From positions 186,001-250,000 of the forward strand of contig OZ253584.1 of the NCBI GenBank assembly GCA_965263165.1: DNA of 64,000 nucleotides, read 5' to 3'. The DNA comes from SAR202-VII-2 sp965263165. Its GTDB lineage: Bacteria; Chloroflexota; Dehalococcoidia; Lucifugimonadales; SAR202-VII-2. Shown here piece after piece: positions 50,591 through 60,213 of the stretch. A program made the translations under genes and the position numbers. Position 1 is the first letter of the stretch. Each line of letters opens with the position of its first letter. Below the pieces are notes generated by a model. That model made no database searches and was not told where the DNA came from. It saw nothing but the letters and a program-made list of their open reading frames with translations.

Positions 50591-51151
50591 ATGGACAAGA
50601 TTTACACCAAGTACGGCGACCTCGGCGAAACCGGCCTCCTCTACGGCGGCCGCGTCCCCAAGAACGACCCGCGCTGCGAGGCCTACGGGGCCACCGACGA
50701 GGCCGTGTCGGCGCTCGGCTTGGCGCGGCCCCTCTGCCAGGATCCCAGGGTGCGCCAGGTCATCCGGCAGTCCCAGAAGGACCTGTTCGCCGTCGGGGCC
50801 GAGCTCGCCACAGACGTGGGCCACTACGACACGTTCAAGAAGCACTTCTCGCCGGTCACTTCCGACATGGTCGAGGGACTCGAACGGATCATCGACGAAA
50901 TGAACGCTCAGATCGAGTTGCCACGCGCATTCATCGTCCCGGGCGCATCGGCGGCGTCCGGGGCCCTGGACATGGCCCGCTCCATCCTGCGACGCGCCGA
51001 ACGGCGCGTCGTCGCCCTGGCGCAACAGGACCTCCTCACCAACCCCGAAATCCTGCGATACCTCAACCGCCTCGCCGACCTCCTGTTCATGCTGGCCCGC
51101 TTCGAGGACCGCCGCCTTCCCTTCGACGCCCTCACCGGTGACAGCGACTAG
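50591..51151 (+). CDS. pduO: Cob(I)alamin adenosyltransferase, PduO type
   Basis: A 186-residue ATP:cob(I)alamin adenosyltransferase. Signature segments are KYGDLGETGLLYGGRVPKND (ATP loop), RCEAYGATDEAVSALGLA and the C-terminal RRAERRVVALAQ helix. It makes adenosylcobalamin for mutases and dehydratases. The TATAAT at 50553-50558 preceded by TGC is an extended -10. It lies upstream of hisH with a 36-bp gap, so cotranscription is possible. Length is standard for a single-domain enzyme. Confidence 0.9.
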   Translation: MDKIYTKYGDLGETGLLYGGRVPKNDPRCEAYGATDEAVSALGLARPLCQDPRVRQVIRQSQKDLFAVGAELATDVGHYDTFKKHFSPVTSDMVEGLERIIDEMNAQIELPRAFIVPGASAASGALDMARSILRRAERRVVALAQQDLLTNPEILRYLNRLADLLFMLARFEDRRLPFDALTGDSD

Positions 51152-51187
51152 GGTCCTCAGCCCCATCCCCGGAGCGCTCTCAAAAGC

Positions 51188-51835
51188 ATGGCCGATTCCC
51201 CCGCGATTGCCGTCATAGACTACCGGGCCGGAAACCTCCGCAGCGTCCTACGCGCCCTGGAGAAGGTTGGCCAAAAGCCCGTCCTCATCAACACCCCGGA
51301 CGAGCTGAAGAGCGCCCACGCCATCGTCTTTCCCGGCCAGGGCGCGTCCCCCGCGGCTATGCGGGTCCTGGAGGACCGCGGTCTGGCGGCGCCCCTGCGC
51401 CAGGCCATCCTGGACGGCCGTCCGTTCCTCGGTATCTGCCTCGGCCTCCAGCTCCTCATGGACGTCTCCGAGGAGGGCGACACCCGCTGCCTCGGCGCCA
51501 TCCCCGGCGCCACCCGCCGTCTTCTTCCCCAGGGGCTCAAGGTGCCGCACATGGGTTGGAACCAGGCCCACTTCACCAAGCCCCACCCCGTCTTCGACGG
51601 CCTGCCCCAGGACTCAAATTTCTACTTCGTCCACAGCTACTACGCCGACCCCGCCGACTCGTCCATTGTGGCGGCGGTCACCAGCTACGGCGTGACCTTC
51701 TGCTCCGCCGTAGCCCAGGGCAACATGGTCGCCACCCAGTTCCACCCAGAAAAGAGCGGGGACCTTGGACTGCAGATCTACGCCAACTTCGCCCGGATGG
51801 CGGCGGAAGCCCCAGCCGCAGCGCAATGGAAATAA
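51188..51835 (+). CDS. hisH: Imidazole glycerol phosphate synthase, glutaminase subunit
   Basis: A 215-residue class I glutamine amidotransferase that supplies ammonia to HisF. The nucleophile Cys is in FLGICLGLQLLMD, and the His/Glu of the triad are in ATQFHPEKSGDLG; VIDYRAGNLRSVLRALEK is the usual N-terminus. Part of histidine biosynthesis. Its last 10 bases overlap hisA, a conserved pairing. hisF is not in the window. Confidence 0.95.
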   Translation: MADSPAIAVIDYRAGNLRSVLRALEKVGQKPVLINTPDELKSAHAIVFPGQGASPAAMRVLEDRGLAAPLRQAILDGRPFLGICLGLQLLMDVSEEGDTRCLGAIPGATRRLLPQGLKVPHMGWNQAHFTKPHPVFDGLPQDSNFYFVHSYYADPADSSIVAAVTSYGVTFCSAVAQGNMVATQFHPEKSGDLGLQIYANFARMAAEAPAAAQWK

Positions 51836-52548
51836 TCCCCGCCATAGACCTGCGCCAGGGCCGCGTCGTCCGCCTCTTCCAGGGCGACTACGACCGCCAG
51901 ACCTCCTACTCGTCCGACCCCGTGGCCGTCGCCCGGCAGTGGGCGGAACAGGGAGCCTCCAGGCTTCACGTCGTCGACCTCGACGGCGCCAAGTCCGGCC
52001 AGCTCCACAACCTCGAGGTCGTGCGCCGCATCGCCCGCGCCGTGGATATTCCCCTCCAGCTTGGCGGCGGCCTACGGACCCTGCATGCAGTCGAATCGGC
52101 CCTCGAAGCCGGGGCCGACCGGGCCGTCCTCGGAACCGCCGCCATCAACGACCCTGACCTCGTAGCGTCGGCAGTCCAGGCCGCAGGCCCCGGCGCCATC
52201 CTCGTCAGCGTCGACGCCAGGGACGGGTTCGTCGCCGTCCACGGCTGGACGGAAGGGACCCAGAGGACCGCCTCCAGCCTCGTCGCGCAGATGCAGGCGC
52301 TCGGCGTGTCCCGCTTCCTCTATACGGACATCTCGCGGGATGGTACCCTCACGGAGCCTAACTTCCAGGCCGTCGCCGACCTCGTGCGCGAAACCGGCGC
52401 CATCGTCCTGGCGTCCGGCGGCGTAGCCACCGTCGCCCACCTGCAACGGCTGGCCCTCCTTGGCGTGGAGGGCGCCATCTTGGGCCGCGCTCTGTACGAG
52501 GGCGTCGTAGACCTGCGGGAAGCCATCGCCTCCCAATCGCCTGCTTGA
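51826..52548 (+). CDS. hisA: Phosphoribosylformimino-AICAR-P isomerase
   Basis: A 240-residue TIM barrel that isomerises ProFAR to PRFAR. Marks: EIIPAIDLRQGRVVRLFQGD with the catalytic Asp, QLGGGLRTLHAVESAL (phosphate site), VDARDGFVAVHGW and FLYTDISRDGTLTEPN with the second Asp, SGGVATVAHLQ. Overlaps hisH by ten bases; ATG 51826 is the only start consistent with the family. A methyltransferase gene follows. Confidence 0.95.
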   Translation: MEIIPAIDLRQGRVVRLFQGDYDRQTSYSSDPVAVARQWAEQGASRLHVVDLDGAKSGQLHNLEVVRRIARAVDIPLQLGGGLRTLHAVESALEAGADRAVLGTAAINDPDLVASAVQAAGPGAILVSVDARDGFVAVHGWTEGTQRTASSLVAQMQALGVSRFLYTDISRDGTLTEPNFQAVADLVRETGAIVLASGGVATVAHLQRLALLGVEGAILGRALYEGVVDLREAIASQSPA

Positions 52549-52579
52549 AATTCCACCTGAAGAGAGAGTGCAACCACCC

Positions 52580-53149
52580 ATGGCTCACACATTCGATCCC
52601 GCCAAGATGGAGCGGCTCACCTCGGAAGAGCGCCGCGCCATGCTCGACCCCGACCGCGTCATTGCTGCGCTGCCCCTGCGGCCCTACCAGCGCGTCGCCG
52701 ACGTCGGCTGCGGCCCCGGCTACTTCTCCCTTCCCCTCGCCAAGTACCTCTACGACGGCATCCTGTACAACATCGACGCTTCCGAGGAAATGCTGGAAGC
52801 CTGCCGCAAACGGCTTGAGCCCTTCAAGTTCTCCAACGTCCGGTTCCTCCACGCCCAAGGCCACGAGGCAGCCCTGGAGGACGCATCCCTCGACGGCGTT
52901 CTCCTCGCCTTCGTCCTCCACGAGGTCGACGATAGGGTTGGCTTCCTGGTCAAGCTGGCGGAGAAGCTCGTCCCCAGCGGGTGGTTCGCCCTGTTGGACT
53001 GGAAGAAGCAGGAGACCGAGCACGGCCCCCCGCTCGAAATCCGCCTCGACGCCGACGAGACCCGCTCCATGCTCGCCGAGGCCGGCCTACGCTCCTTTTC
53101 CACCCACCCCGTCAACCAGGACCACTACATGATCACCTGCCGGAAGTAG
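52580..53149 (+). CDS. Class I SAM-dependent methyltransferase
   Basis: A 189-residue methyltransferase: VADVGCGPGYFSLPLAKYLY is the SAM-binding motif I, YNIDASEEMLEACRKRL contains the acidic residue of motif II, and DGVLLAFVLHEVDDRVGF is the post-motif region. The substrate is unknown; the acceptor could be a quinone, a metabolite or arsenite-like, but no Cys pair suggests arsenite. It starts 31 nt after hisA at ATG 52580, preceded by GAGAGAG. Its 3' end is 69 bp from the third IS5-type copy. Confidence 0.85.
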   Translation: MAHTFDPAKMERLTSEERRAMLDPDRVIAALPLRPYQRVADVGCGPGYFSLPLAKYLYDGILYNIDASEEMLEACRKRLEPFKFSNVRFLHAQGHEAALEDASLDGVLLAFVLHEVDDRVGFLVKLAEKLVPSGWFALLDWKKQETEHGPPLEIRLDADETRSMLAEAGLRSFSTHPVNQDHYMITCRK

Positions 53150-53218
53150 CGGCCCCTGCATGAGCGGCGCCACGCATCAACCTGCCGTTGCACGACGACA
53201 TCCCTTCCCCCGGCTGAT

Positions 53219-54409
53219 GGAGACCTTTGAGCAACTCTGGGTGTAGCCTTCGATTGGTCCGCCAGCACGGAAAAGAAGTTCACGGAACCGCATCCAGGGC
53301 GGTTCAGGCCACCCACTGCGCGTCCCGGTGTGGCGGCTCCCCCGGGACTGCTCCTACACAGTGGTTCAGGCAGCGCAATCAGCCAACTTGGTCATCCTCC
53401 GCAAGTTGTAGGCCATCAGCTTGAACCACATCTCCACGGCGTTGCGTCCCAAACCCCGGTAGCGGACACGGCTATAGCCGTAGCTGCGCTTGAGGGTGCC
53501 GAAGACCTTCTCCACCAACGCCCGCCGCGGACGTATCAACGCGTTGCGTCGCTTCTGCCAATGCGGTAACTCCGGTTGATGCTTGTGGGAACGGTGCATG
53601 ATCCGATCGTTGATCCCATGAGACGTGAGCCACCGACGCCGCCTGTTGGACTCATAGGCGCGGTCACCGTACACCGCCACCTCGTCACCGCTCACCAGCG
53701 CATCGGCCACCTCGCTCTCATAGACCTTGGCCGGCGTCAGCATCCCCTTGCGCACCAGCCCCGTCCCTGCATCCACACCCAGATGCACCTTGTAGCCGAA
53801 GTGCGCCCGACTCCCACGGTGGCGCGTCCAGTCAGCATCGGGGTCGGTAGCACTCTTGGCGCCACGTCCCGCAGCGAGGGGTGGACGACGCACTTGGGCC
53901 TCTACCAGCGTGGCGTCCATCAACGTCCCCTCCTTCAATACCAGTCCGCGCTTGTCCAGTTGGACTTCCAGCTCCTTGAAAAGCTCCTCACTCAGCCCAT
54001 GCTTGACCAGCTCGGTCCGAAAGCGGCTGATCGTCGAGTAGTCAGGGGTCTCGTCCTGAAGCCCAAGCCCCACAAAGCGACGGAACGATATGCGGTCTCC
54101 GAGTGCCTCTTCCATCTGCGGGTCAGACAGGTTGTACCACTGCTCCAGCAGCAGTACCTTGACCATCATCAACGGAGGATAACTGGGTCTCCCTTCATCG
54201 GCCGAGTAGACTCCCCCCACCAGAAAGGCGAATCGTTCCCAGTCCACCTCCTCGCCGATTCGCTCCAGACGCTCGTTTCTTCCAAGCGACTGCGGCAACA
54301 GCGATTCTGCTAGTGACGTCTGACCCATCTGACGATGCATCTGTACTCTCCGGACTTCCTCGGATGGCTACATTCTCGCCCCACCTGCCTTGGTTACGCA
54401 AAGGTCTCC
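53219..54409 (-). mobile_element. IS5-family element, copy 3 (1191 bp)
   Basis: Same ends as copies 1 and 2. Flanked by GGCTGAT (53212-53218 and 54410-54416). Removing it restores CCTTCCCCC-GGCTGAT-GGGGGAAGG, a 9-bp hairpin whose seven-base loop is the duplication. Confidence 0.92.
53366..54340 (-). CDS. IS5-family transposase, copy 3
   Basis: A 324-residue DDE transposase with the same translation as copies 1 and 2 (GDRISFRRFVGLGLQDETPD; Asp in GTLMDATLVEA and VAVYGDRAYES; Glu in VEKVFGTLKRSYGY). At 53273 it reads CACGGAAAAG like copy 1. The element carries the gene on the minus strand, opposite to the hisH-hisA-methyltransferase operon upstream, and precedes a repeat-rich interval. Confidence 0.92.
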   Translation of the reverse strand: MHRQMGQTSLAESLLPQSLGRNERLERIGEEVDWERFAFLVGGVYSADEGRPSYPPLMMVKVLLLEQWYNLSDPQMEEALGDRISFRRFVGLGLQDETPDYSTISRFRTELVKHGLSEELFKELEVQLDKRGLVLKEGTLMDATLVEAQVRRPPLAAGRGAKSATDPDADWTRHRGSRAHFGYKVHLGVDAGTGLVRKGMLTPAKVYESEVADALVSGDEVAVYGDRAYESNRRRRWLTSHGINDRIMHRSHKHQPELPHWQKRRNALIRPRRALVEKVFGTLKRSYGYSRVRYRGLGRNAVEMWFKLMAYNLRRMTKLADCAA

Positions 54410-54416
54410 GGCTGAT

Positions 54417-54876
54417 GGGGGAAGGTTAGGTTTGGGGTCGCCTGGTAGTGCGGGAAACTCGGCGTAGAAGTCATGCATGATCCCACGCTTCCGCAGCCGT
54501 AGGCCTAGGGAATCTCTGAATAAGCCCCCGGCTCCTCCTACTTGCAGAACACGAACGTTTGTGCTATGATATCGTCAAGATGCTAGAGTATCTCCAAGAA
54601 GCGGGCCGCAGGCCCACTCCCCTTCGGCGCCGGGTACGGCTACGCGACGGATGCGCGACAGATGCGCGACGGATACGCGACGCCTCTGCGACGGATAAGC
54701 GACGGCTCCGTGCCTGCACCCCCCGAGGTCCGGCTGACAAGCGCAGCCAACATACAATCAAAGGCCACACCTTCCCCTCGGGGGAGGTGTGGGAGCATGA
54801 CCGCTCCCATCGTTGAACGTCTCATGAGTTACATGGCCAGCCTCAAGGTGCCAGCAGGTTCTTGTGCTGTGCCGAA
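54417..54876. other. Non-coding repeat-rich interval
   Basis: Starts with the right arm of the hairpin split by the IS (GGGGGAAGGTTAGG), then CCGCAGCCGTAGGCCTAGGGAATCTC as a border, the array element at 54542-54765 and a short hairpin (CCCCTCGGGGG). No gene supported. Confidence 0.5.
54505..54790 (+). repeat. Promoter-led 11-bp array element, copy 4
   Basis: Border TAGGGAATCTCTGAATAAGCC, then TTGCAG (54542-54547), 17-bp spacer, TATGAT (54565-54570), a short head (GATGCTAGAGTATCTCCAAG, CGGGCCGCAGGCCC), six or seven units built on GCGACGG at 11 bp (about 54640-54710), CTCCGTGCCTGCACC and the tail CATACAATCAAAGGCC. The head is the short subtype, shared with copy 5. Confidence 0.75.
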
Positions 54877-55065
54877 TCACCGTGCATCCATAGCATGCCG
54901 CGCTCCTCGGCTTCGGCCAGTGCTGCCGCAACCTGGGCACCCCGACGCGAGGTCGCTGGTCTGCCGCAGTTCGTTCGATTCCCCTAGCAACCCTGGCCAT
55001 CGCCACTGGCGGACTCGGGTAGTCTCCGGCTCCTCTCGGCGGTACAGGTATCGGGTGCCCAGCAT
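54877..55065 (-). CDS. Possible small protein (62 aa)
   Basis: The ATG overlaps the stop of the upstream membrane gene (TGATG), which would couple translation. The product starts MLGTRYLYRREEPETTRVRQ and contains CPGC. There is no other support: no ribosome site, no known family, and the end approaches a repeat region. It may be real or a chance frame. Confidence 0.3.
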   Translation of the reverse strand: MLGTRYLYRREEPETTRVRQWRWPGLLGESNELRQTSDLASGCPGCGSTGRSRGARHAMDAR

Positions 55066-55952
55066 CAACCCTCGCTGGTGAAGCCAGCAACCTCCATCGC
55101 GTCGTCTCGTTCACTGACTATGTCGACCAACTCATTTTTGAGGGCTGCCGCCTCCCGCATATCGATGTCCAGCTTGTGAACAATGCCTTGGGCGTCCGGC
55201 GTGTTGGGTGTTGCTGTTTTCAGTTGGCTGGTATGCCATTGCATGTCGGCGGTAGTCACGGTCATTCGAGGCAGCAAGTTCTTCATTCGGCTGCGGGACC
55301 GCTCGATAATCTCTTCACGGCAACCCATTTTGTGGGCCGCTTCGTCTGTTTGCTGGATGTAGTTCCTTTCTCTGTTGCGGGCGAGAGCCGCTCCGAGGGG
55401 CAAGGTCACTAGGGACGCGGCGACACCGATCGGCCCTAGGGCGATGCGACCAGCGGTCATACCGCCTAGACCTAGAGTGGCAGTGCGACCGATCCATGCA
55501 GCGGTGGCTGTGCCGGCAGCCGCTCCGGAAAGGGCTCCGATGGCGGTCCCGGTAGCGGCAGTACCGTAGATACCCACCAGGGTCCAGATGGCGGCGGGAG
55601 TGCCTATGCCCATGCCGAAGGCCGGGAGGGCTCCGATGAAACTACGGGCGTAATCAGGATTGTTCTTTACGCTCTCAACTTCTTCCTGAGGTCTGTACTA
55701 TCCGTAAATCACGTTGCTGTCGACATCGGATTCCAGTGCGCCGGTAGACAGCAGGATTTCTTGAGCCGCGGCGAAGTGGGCGTCCATAGCCTCTAGGCTG
55801 GACTGAACCTGTGCTTGGATCTCATTGTAAGCATCCAAGCGCCGCTCGTGTTGTTTCCGGCGGTTTCCGTCCTTGGTCTCTGCCGCCTTGTGTTTAGTAG
55901 TTACCGACAGGCCAAAGGTCATGGCTGCGCCCAAGTCTCTAGCGAACCCCAT
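55065..55952 (-). pseudogene. Glycine-zipper membrane protein gene split by in-frame TAG
   Basis: One frame of 296 codons with a single TAG at 55700-55698. The first part (84 residues, MGFARDLGAAMTFGLSVTTK) has a long charged helix ending SDVDSNVIYG. After the TAG the same frame continues YRPQEEVESVKNNPDYARSF, a glycine-rich membrane region (TLVGIYGTAATGTAIGALSG and more, about 60 residues) and a helical C-terminus (EEIIERSRSRMKNLLPRM). No ATG lies between the TAG and 55613, so the second part would need its own start there. Either two adjacent genes or one gene broken by a CAG-to-TAG-type change. No family recognised. Confidence 0.5.
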
Positions 55953-56070
55953 TTATTTGCCTCCTATGGCTTCTGATTGGGCCTCATCGCATGCAAGAGG
56001 CACCACCCCGGCCCCCGCGTCGGCATCGGCTTAGCTGGCCACCCTCTCTCGCGCTTCCGCAACCGTAGGC
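55953..56070. other. Short non-coding gap
   Basis: Includes the GGAGGC ribosome site and promoter region of the minus-strand membrane gene and the sequence CTTCCGCAACCGTAGGCCTAG that also precedes copy 4. Nothing else seen. Confidence 0.4.
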
Positions 56071-56346
56071 CTAGGGAATCTCTGAACAAGCCACCAGCCC
56101 CTCCCTCTTGCAGAACAAGAACATTCGTGCTATGATATCGCCAAGATGCTAGAGTATCTCCAAGAAGCGGGCCGTAGGCCCACTCCCCTTTCGGCGACGG
56201 ATGCGCGACACCTCCGCGACGGATGGGCGATGGATACGCGACGCTTTCACGACGGCTCGCGACGCCTCCGCGACGCCTCTGCGACGGCTCCGTGCCTGCA
56301 CCACCGAGGTCCGGCTGACAAGCGCGACCAACATACAATCAAAGGC
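56071..56346 (+). repeat. Promoter-led 11-bp array element, copy 5
   Basis: Border TAGGGAATCTCTGAACAAGCC, TTGCAG (56108-56113), 17-bp spacer, TATGAT (56131-56136), the short head (GATGCTAGAGTATCTCCAAG), about nine units built on GCGACG at 11 bp (56193-56291), CTCCGTGCCTGCACC and the tail CATACAATCAAAGGCC, ending 17 bp from an amidohydrolase stop codon. Confidence 0.75.
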
Positions 56347-56363
56347 CACACCTTCCCTGCGGG

Positions 56364-57437
56364 TTACCGGATCCCGTACAGGCGCGCCGGGTTGTCTTCT
56401 AGTATCTTGCGCGCCTGTGTCCTGGTAATGTAGCCGTCCTCTCCCCACTGCCTGATCGTGTTCAACGTCTCTATCTCCGCCGACTGGTCGGCGTGGCTGT
56501 AGTCCGTCCCCGCAATGAGATGGTCCTCGCCGGTGTGCTGGATGATGTAGGGAAGGTCCTCCACGGTCTGGCAGGCGACGTAGAAGTTGCACTGGCTGAA
56601 TAGGTCGGTCTTCAGGTCGAAGGACTGTATCCAGCCGGTGCGCTCGTTCCGGGCCCTGAGGTCGGCCAGGCATAGGGGCACCCAGGAAGCCATTGCCTCC
56701 ACGAACCCAAACCGGAGCCCAGGGAACTTGTTCGGGATCTCAGCGAGGACAAGGGAGGTGAAGGCATCGAAGACGGGATAGTTGAAGTGCCAGGGACTGT
56801 GCATCCTGAAATCAGCGTCGCGCCGCTGAGGGTCTCCGGTGCCGGTGTGGAAGCAGATAGCCATGTCCAGGTCCCTGGCCGCCTCATAGAGCGGGTGGAA
56901 ATAGGGATCGCCGGCCGGGCGGCCGCACTCGATGCCCTTCCTTGCCACGCCGCAAGCGCCGTTCTCCCTGACGAACTCCAACTCCTTCACAGCCTCGTCC
57001 ATCGTCAGCATCGGGAGGATGGCCAGGTAGCGAATTCGGCCTCCGCTCTCCTTTGACTTGGCCGCCATCCAGCGGTTGTACGCCTTGGTTAGCGCCAGCT
57101 CCACCTCGGCGCGTCCGGTGGGCGTCGTTGCCAGCAAGGTGGGGTAGCAGACCTGATAGTCAATGCCTAGCGCGTCCATGTGACGCAAGCGCGCCTCGAT
57201 ATCCTTGAGTTCCCGGGTTGCTTCAGTCGTGCGGGTGCGCTCCTCGCTGCGGAACCGCCGCATGTGAAACGAGCCGTCGATGAACCAGTAGCGGTTGTTC
57301 CCGTACGGCACGGGCGGAGTAATGCTATACGGAGCCTGGACCATGGTGGATGGCCTGAAGTGCTCATACCCCTCGGGGATGTAGTCCCAGGTATCATCGT
57401 TTTCATCAACGTGGGCGTCTGCATCAATGACCGGCAT
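56364..57437 (-). CDS. ACMSD-type amidohydrolase
   Basis: A 357-residue paralog of the genes at 30702, 31811 and 35162: MPVIDADAHVDENDDTWDYI, ICFHTGTGDPQ, FGFVEAMASWVPLCLADLRA and AGTDYSHADQSAEIETLNTI. AAGGAG precedes ATG 57437; the upstream in-frame codons to 57575 are not used. A distinguishing feature is the loop TPPVPYGNNRYWFIDGSFHM. Divergent from the Rieske oxygenase, with 260 bp between starts. Substrate unknown; shared neighbourhood with ring-hydroxylating and hydroxylase genes suggests aromatic-acid catabolism. Confidence 0.85.
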   Translation of the reverse strand: MPVIDADAHVDENDDTWDYIPEGYEHFRPSTMVQAPYSITPPVPYGNNRYWFIDGSFHMRRFRSEERTRTTEATRELKDIEARLRHMDALGIDYQVCYPTLLATTPTGRAEVELALTKAYNRWMAAKSKESGGRIRYLAILPMLTMDEAVKELEFVRENGACGVARKGIECGRPAGDPYFHPLYEAARDLDMAICFHTGTGDPQRRDADFRMHSPWHFNYPVFDAFTSLVLAEIPNKFPGLRFGFVEAMASWVPLCLADLRARNERTGWIQSFDLKTDLFSQCNFYVACQTVEDLPYIIQHTGEDHLIAGTDYSHADQSAEIETLNTIRQWGEDGYITRTQARKILEDNPARLYGIR

Positions 57438-57697
57438 GGTGTTCTCCTTTGGCTTGGCTGGCGCAGTGGGACCCAGTCTACAGGCGAGCCCTATGCGCCC
57501 TGCTCCTGAGCCGCGCAGCGATTCACCCCTTTGGGCGCGCGCGGGAAACATAGCCGTCGCTGCGCCAAACGTCAACCAACGCCCCCGACCCTTCCGAATG
57601 GCTTGCCGAGCGCCGGTTTATGTGGCAATCTTCGTTCGCGACAAAGAAGCAGCCGCTCGCGTTTCCGTCTGCCAACCCGCTGCCTGCGGAGGGACAC

Positions 57698-59005
57698 ATG
57701 CTCAGCGTAGAAGAGAACGAACGCCTAACTCGGGTAGGGCCCGGCACGCCCATGGGGGAGTTGCTGCGCCGCTACTGGCACCCCGTCGCCGCAACCGAGG
57801 AGCTGCTCAAAGAGCACACCAAGGCCGTCAAGCTCCTCTGCGAGGACCTGGTGTTGTACCGCGACCGCAGCGGCAACTACGGCCTGATCGAACGCTTTTG
57901 CGCCCATCGCCGCGTCGATCTCACCTACGGAATCCCCGAGGAGCATGGCCTGCGCTGCATGTACCACGGCTGGATGTACGACGAAACCGGCCGGTGCGTT
58001 GAGCAGCCGTTCGAAGAGACGGTGCGGCCGGACGCAAGGTTCAAGGACAAGATCGCGCTGAAGGGCTATCCCGTCTAGGAGTTGGGCGGGCTGATCTTTG
58101 CCTACCTCGGCCCGGCGCCGGCGCCCCTGCTCCCTCGATGGGACCTGTTCGTCGTGGAGAACGCCTTCCGGCAGATCGGCGCCGTTGAAATACCCGGCAA
58201 CTGGCTCCAGATCATGGAGAACTCGTTGGACCCGGTGCATCTGGAGTGGCTGCACGGCAATGGCGTCGAGTACAGCCTGCTGCAACAGGGGCCCGAAAAC
58301 GGCCCCGGCCAGGAGTGGTACGACCACGCCCTGGCGACGGCGCGGGTCTACACGACGCCACATGAGAAGATCGGCTTCGACGTCTTCGACTACGGCATCA
58401 TCAAACGGCGCGTCGTCCAGGGGCAGACCGAAGCGGACGACGCCTGGCGGGTGGGGCATCCCATGATCTTCCCCAACATCCTGGGCGGCTATGGCGGCCT
58501 ATCCCTGGGCTTCCAATACCGGGTCCCCATGGACGACACCCACACCTGGCATGTCTGGTACCACACCTACTTCATGCCCGGCGCCGACGTGCCGCAGCAG
58601 GACGTCGTTCCCTTCTACAAGGTGCCCCTCACCGATGAGAACGGACGCTTCATGACCGAACTCATAGACGGCGGAGACCTGATGGCTTGGTCCAGCCAGG
58701 GGCCCGTCGCCAAGCGGGACTTGGAAAGGCTGGGCGAATCGGACAAGGGGATCATCCTCTATCGCAAGCTCCTGGAGCAGCAGATGGCGCTCGTGCAGGA
58801 CGGCGGCGACCCCATGAACGTCTTCCGCGACCCGGTCAAGGCCCAGTACGTCGAGTTTCCTCGCGAGGCGTCGTACAACGCCTCGTCGGCGCGGCGCGCC
58901 GTCAAGTCCTTCCGCTACAACGGGACGCGGTTCAGTCCGGCTATCGAGCAGATCGAGAACCTCTACGTCGAGGCCGCCGAGGCCTCGGAACGGGCACAGC
59001 AATAG
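57698..59005 (+). pseudogene. Rieske oxygenase large subunit split by in-frame TAG
   Basis: A 436-codon frame with one TAG at 58076-58078. Before it: MLSVEENERLTRVGPGTPMG, GELLRRYWHPVA and the Rieske ligands in FCAHRRVDLTYG and RCMYHGWMYD. The break is in GYPV-TAG-ELGGLIFAYLGP, where relatives have Gln or Glu. After it: the mononuclear iron site ENSLDPVHLEWLHG (Asp, His, His), then the catalytic domain to SERAQQ. Both halves are undamaged otherwise. This family hydroxylates or demethylates aromatic rings (phthalate-oxygenase-like). GGAGGG precedes ATG 57698. Nonsense mutation, suppression or sequencing error are all possible. Confidence 0.8.
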
Positions 59006-59006
59006 A

Positions 59007-59040
59007 GCAAGAGACCCCGGCCATGGCCGGGGTCTCTTGC
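59007..59040. terminator. Perfect palindrome between convergent genes
   Basis: GCAAGAGACCCCGGCCATGG pairs with itself over 17 bp per arm. It lies two bases after the Rieske gene stop and 22 bp from the convergent amidohydrolase stop. Confidence 0.7.
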
Positions 59041-59061
59041 CAACAATGACGAACCGGGACG

Positions 59062-60174
59062 CTATACGTTCATCCGGTACAACCTTGCTGCGTTGTCCCT
59101 CGTCAGCTTTCTCCTCAGGTCAGCGTCGAGCGAATCCATCGTCTTGCTCAGGATCGCCGCCGAGTCCGGCCAGACGCCGTCCAGGTGAGGGTAGTCGGAC
59201 CCCCAGATGAAGTTGTCCGGGTAGAGCGAGGCGAGTTGCGGACCAGCCTCGTCCTGCTGGAACGTGGCGTAACCCTGCTTGCGGAATGTCTCGCTGGGCG
59301 GGGTGGGGGTCAGGTCCTTCCACTGGTCGTAGGAGTCCGCCCACTCGTAGTCCATCCGGTCCAACAGGTAGGGCACCCAGCCGATGCCGCTCTCCGCCAT
59401 GACCACCTGCGCCTCCGGATGCCGGTCGAGGACGCCGCCAAGAATGATGGAGGCCAGTGTGTACCCCATGTTCATGGGCATGGAGCTCATCCACGCCGCT
59501 CGGTCCGTCAAGCTGGTCGAGGCCTCGATGCGGTCGCGGGCTGCCGGTATATGAATGTGAACGGGGAGCCTGTGCCGCGCCGCCGCCGCCCAAAGTGGGT
59601 CCCAGTACGCATCCCAGGCCGGCTTGTCCGGATCGTGGAGGGCGACTTCAAGCCCCGACAGGTTCAGCCCCGCGGCGCGCTCAATCTCGCTGACGATGGC
59701 TTCGAGGTCGTCCGGGGGAACGGCGGCCAGCGCGTAGAACCGGCCCGGCCTCGAGGCGCAGAACTCGGCGATGTAGTCGTTGTACAGTGAACACACCAGC
59801 TGTCCAAGGTCGGGATCGACGGAGGCCATGTACTTCCAGCGCCGCAGGGGGCCGTAGATCAGCTCGGCGTCGACGCCGTCGCGCTCCATGTCCTCGATGC
59901 GCCTGTCCGGGTCTGAGGGATGTAGCCCCTCCTCCGCAAAGCCTGCGGCAAGCATGGCCTGGCCCCTGCGGGTGCGGGCGAGGTTTTGCTTCAGGTATGC
60001 GGCGCCCCATAGTCCCAGCGTCTGCTCGCCGGCCACCCAGTAGGCGCTGCCGTCCTTCTCGACCACCCTGGGAACCCGTTCCTTCATGGAGGCGGGGGCC
60101 CGCTCAACGAATGTCTCTGGCGGCAGGTATTCCGGGTCCAGGTGGCAGTCCCCTGAGATGATCTCGTAGGCCAT
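59062..60174 (-). CDS. Amidohydrolase-family protein, third subgroup
   Basis: A 370-residue TIM-barrel protein: MAYEIISGDCHLDPEYLPPE (strand-1 motif SGDCHLD), VHIHIPAARDRIE, VVMAESGIGWVPYLLDRMDY and WGSDYPHLDGVWPDS. Subgroups of this type include many uncharacterised hydrolases with the GDCHxD start. It is not closely related to the MPVIDADAH paralogs. Good start at ATG 60174 with AGGAGC before it. The next upstream genes on this strand are three SnoaL-like proteins, so a shared transcript is possible (40-bp gap). Confidence 0.82.
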   Translation of the reverse strand: MAYEIISGDCHLDPEYLPPETFVERAPASMKERVPRVVEKDGSAYWVAGEQTLGLWGAAYLKQNLARTRRGQAMLAAGFAEEGLHPSDPDRRIEDMERDGVDAELIYGPLRRWKYMASVDPDLGQLVCSLYNDYIAEFCASRPGRFYALAAVPPDDLEAIVSEIERAAGLNLSGLEVALHDPDKPAWDAYWDPLWAAAARHRLPVHIHIPAARDRIEASTSLTDRAAWMSSMPMNMGYTLASIILGGVLDRHPEAQVVMAESGIGWVPYLLDRMDYEWADSYDQWKDLTPTPPSETFRKQGYATFQQDEAGPQLASLYPDNFIWGSDYPHLDGVWPDSAAILSKTMDSLDADLRRKLTRDNAARLYRMNV

Positions 60175-60213
60175 GAATAGCTCCTCGAAGTGATGCCCTC
60201 TGATTGACCGGGT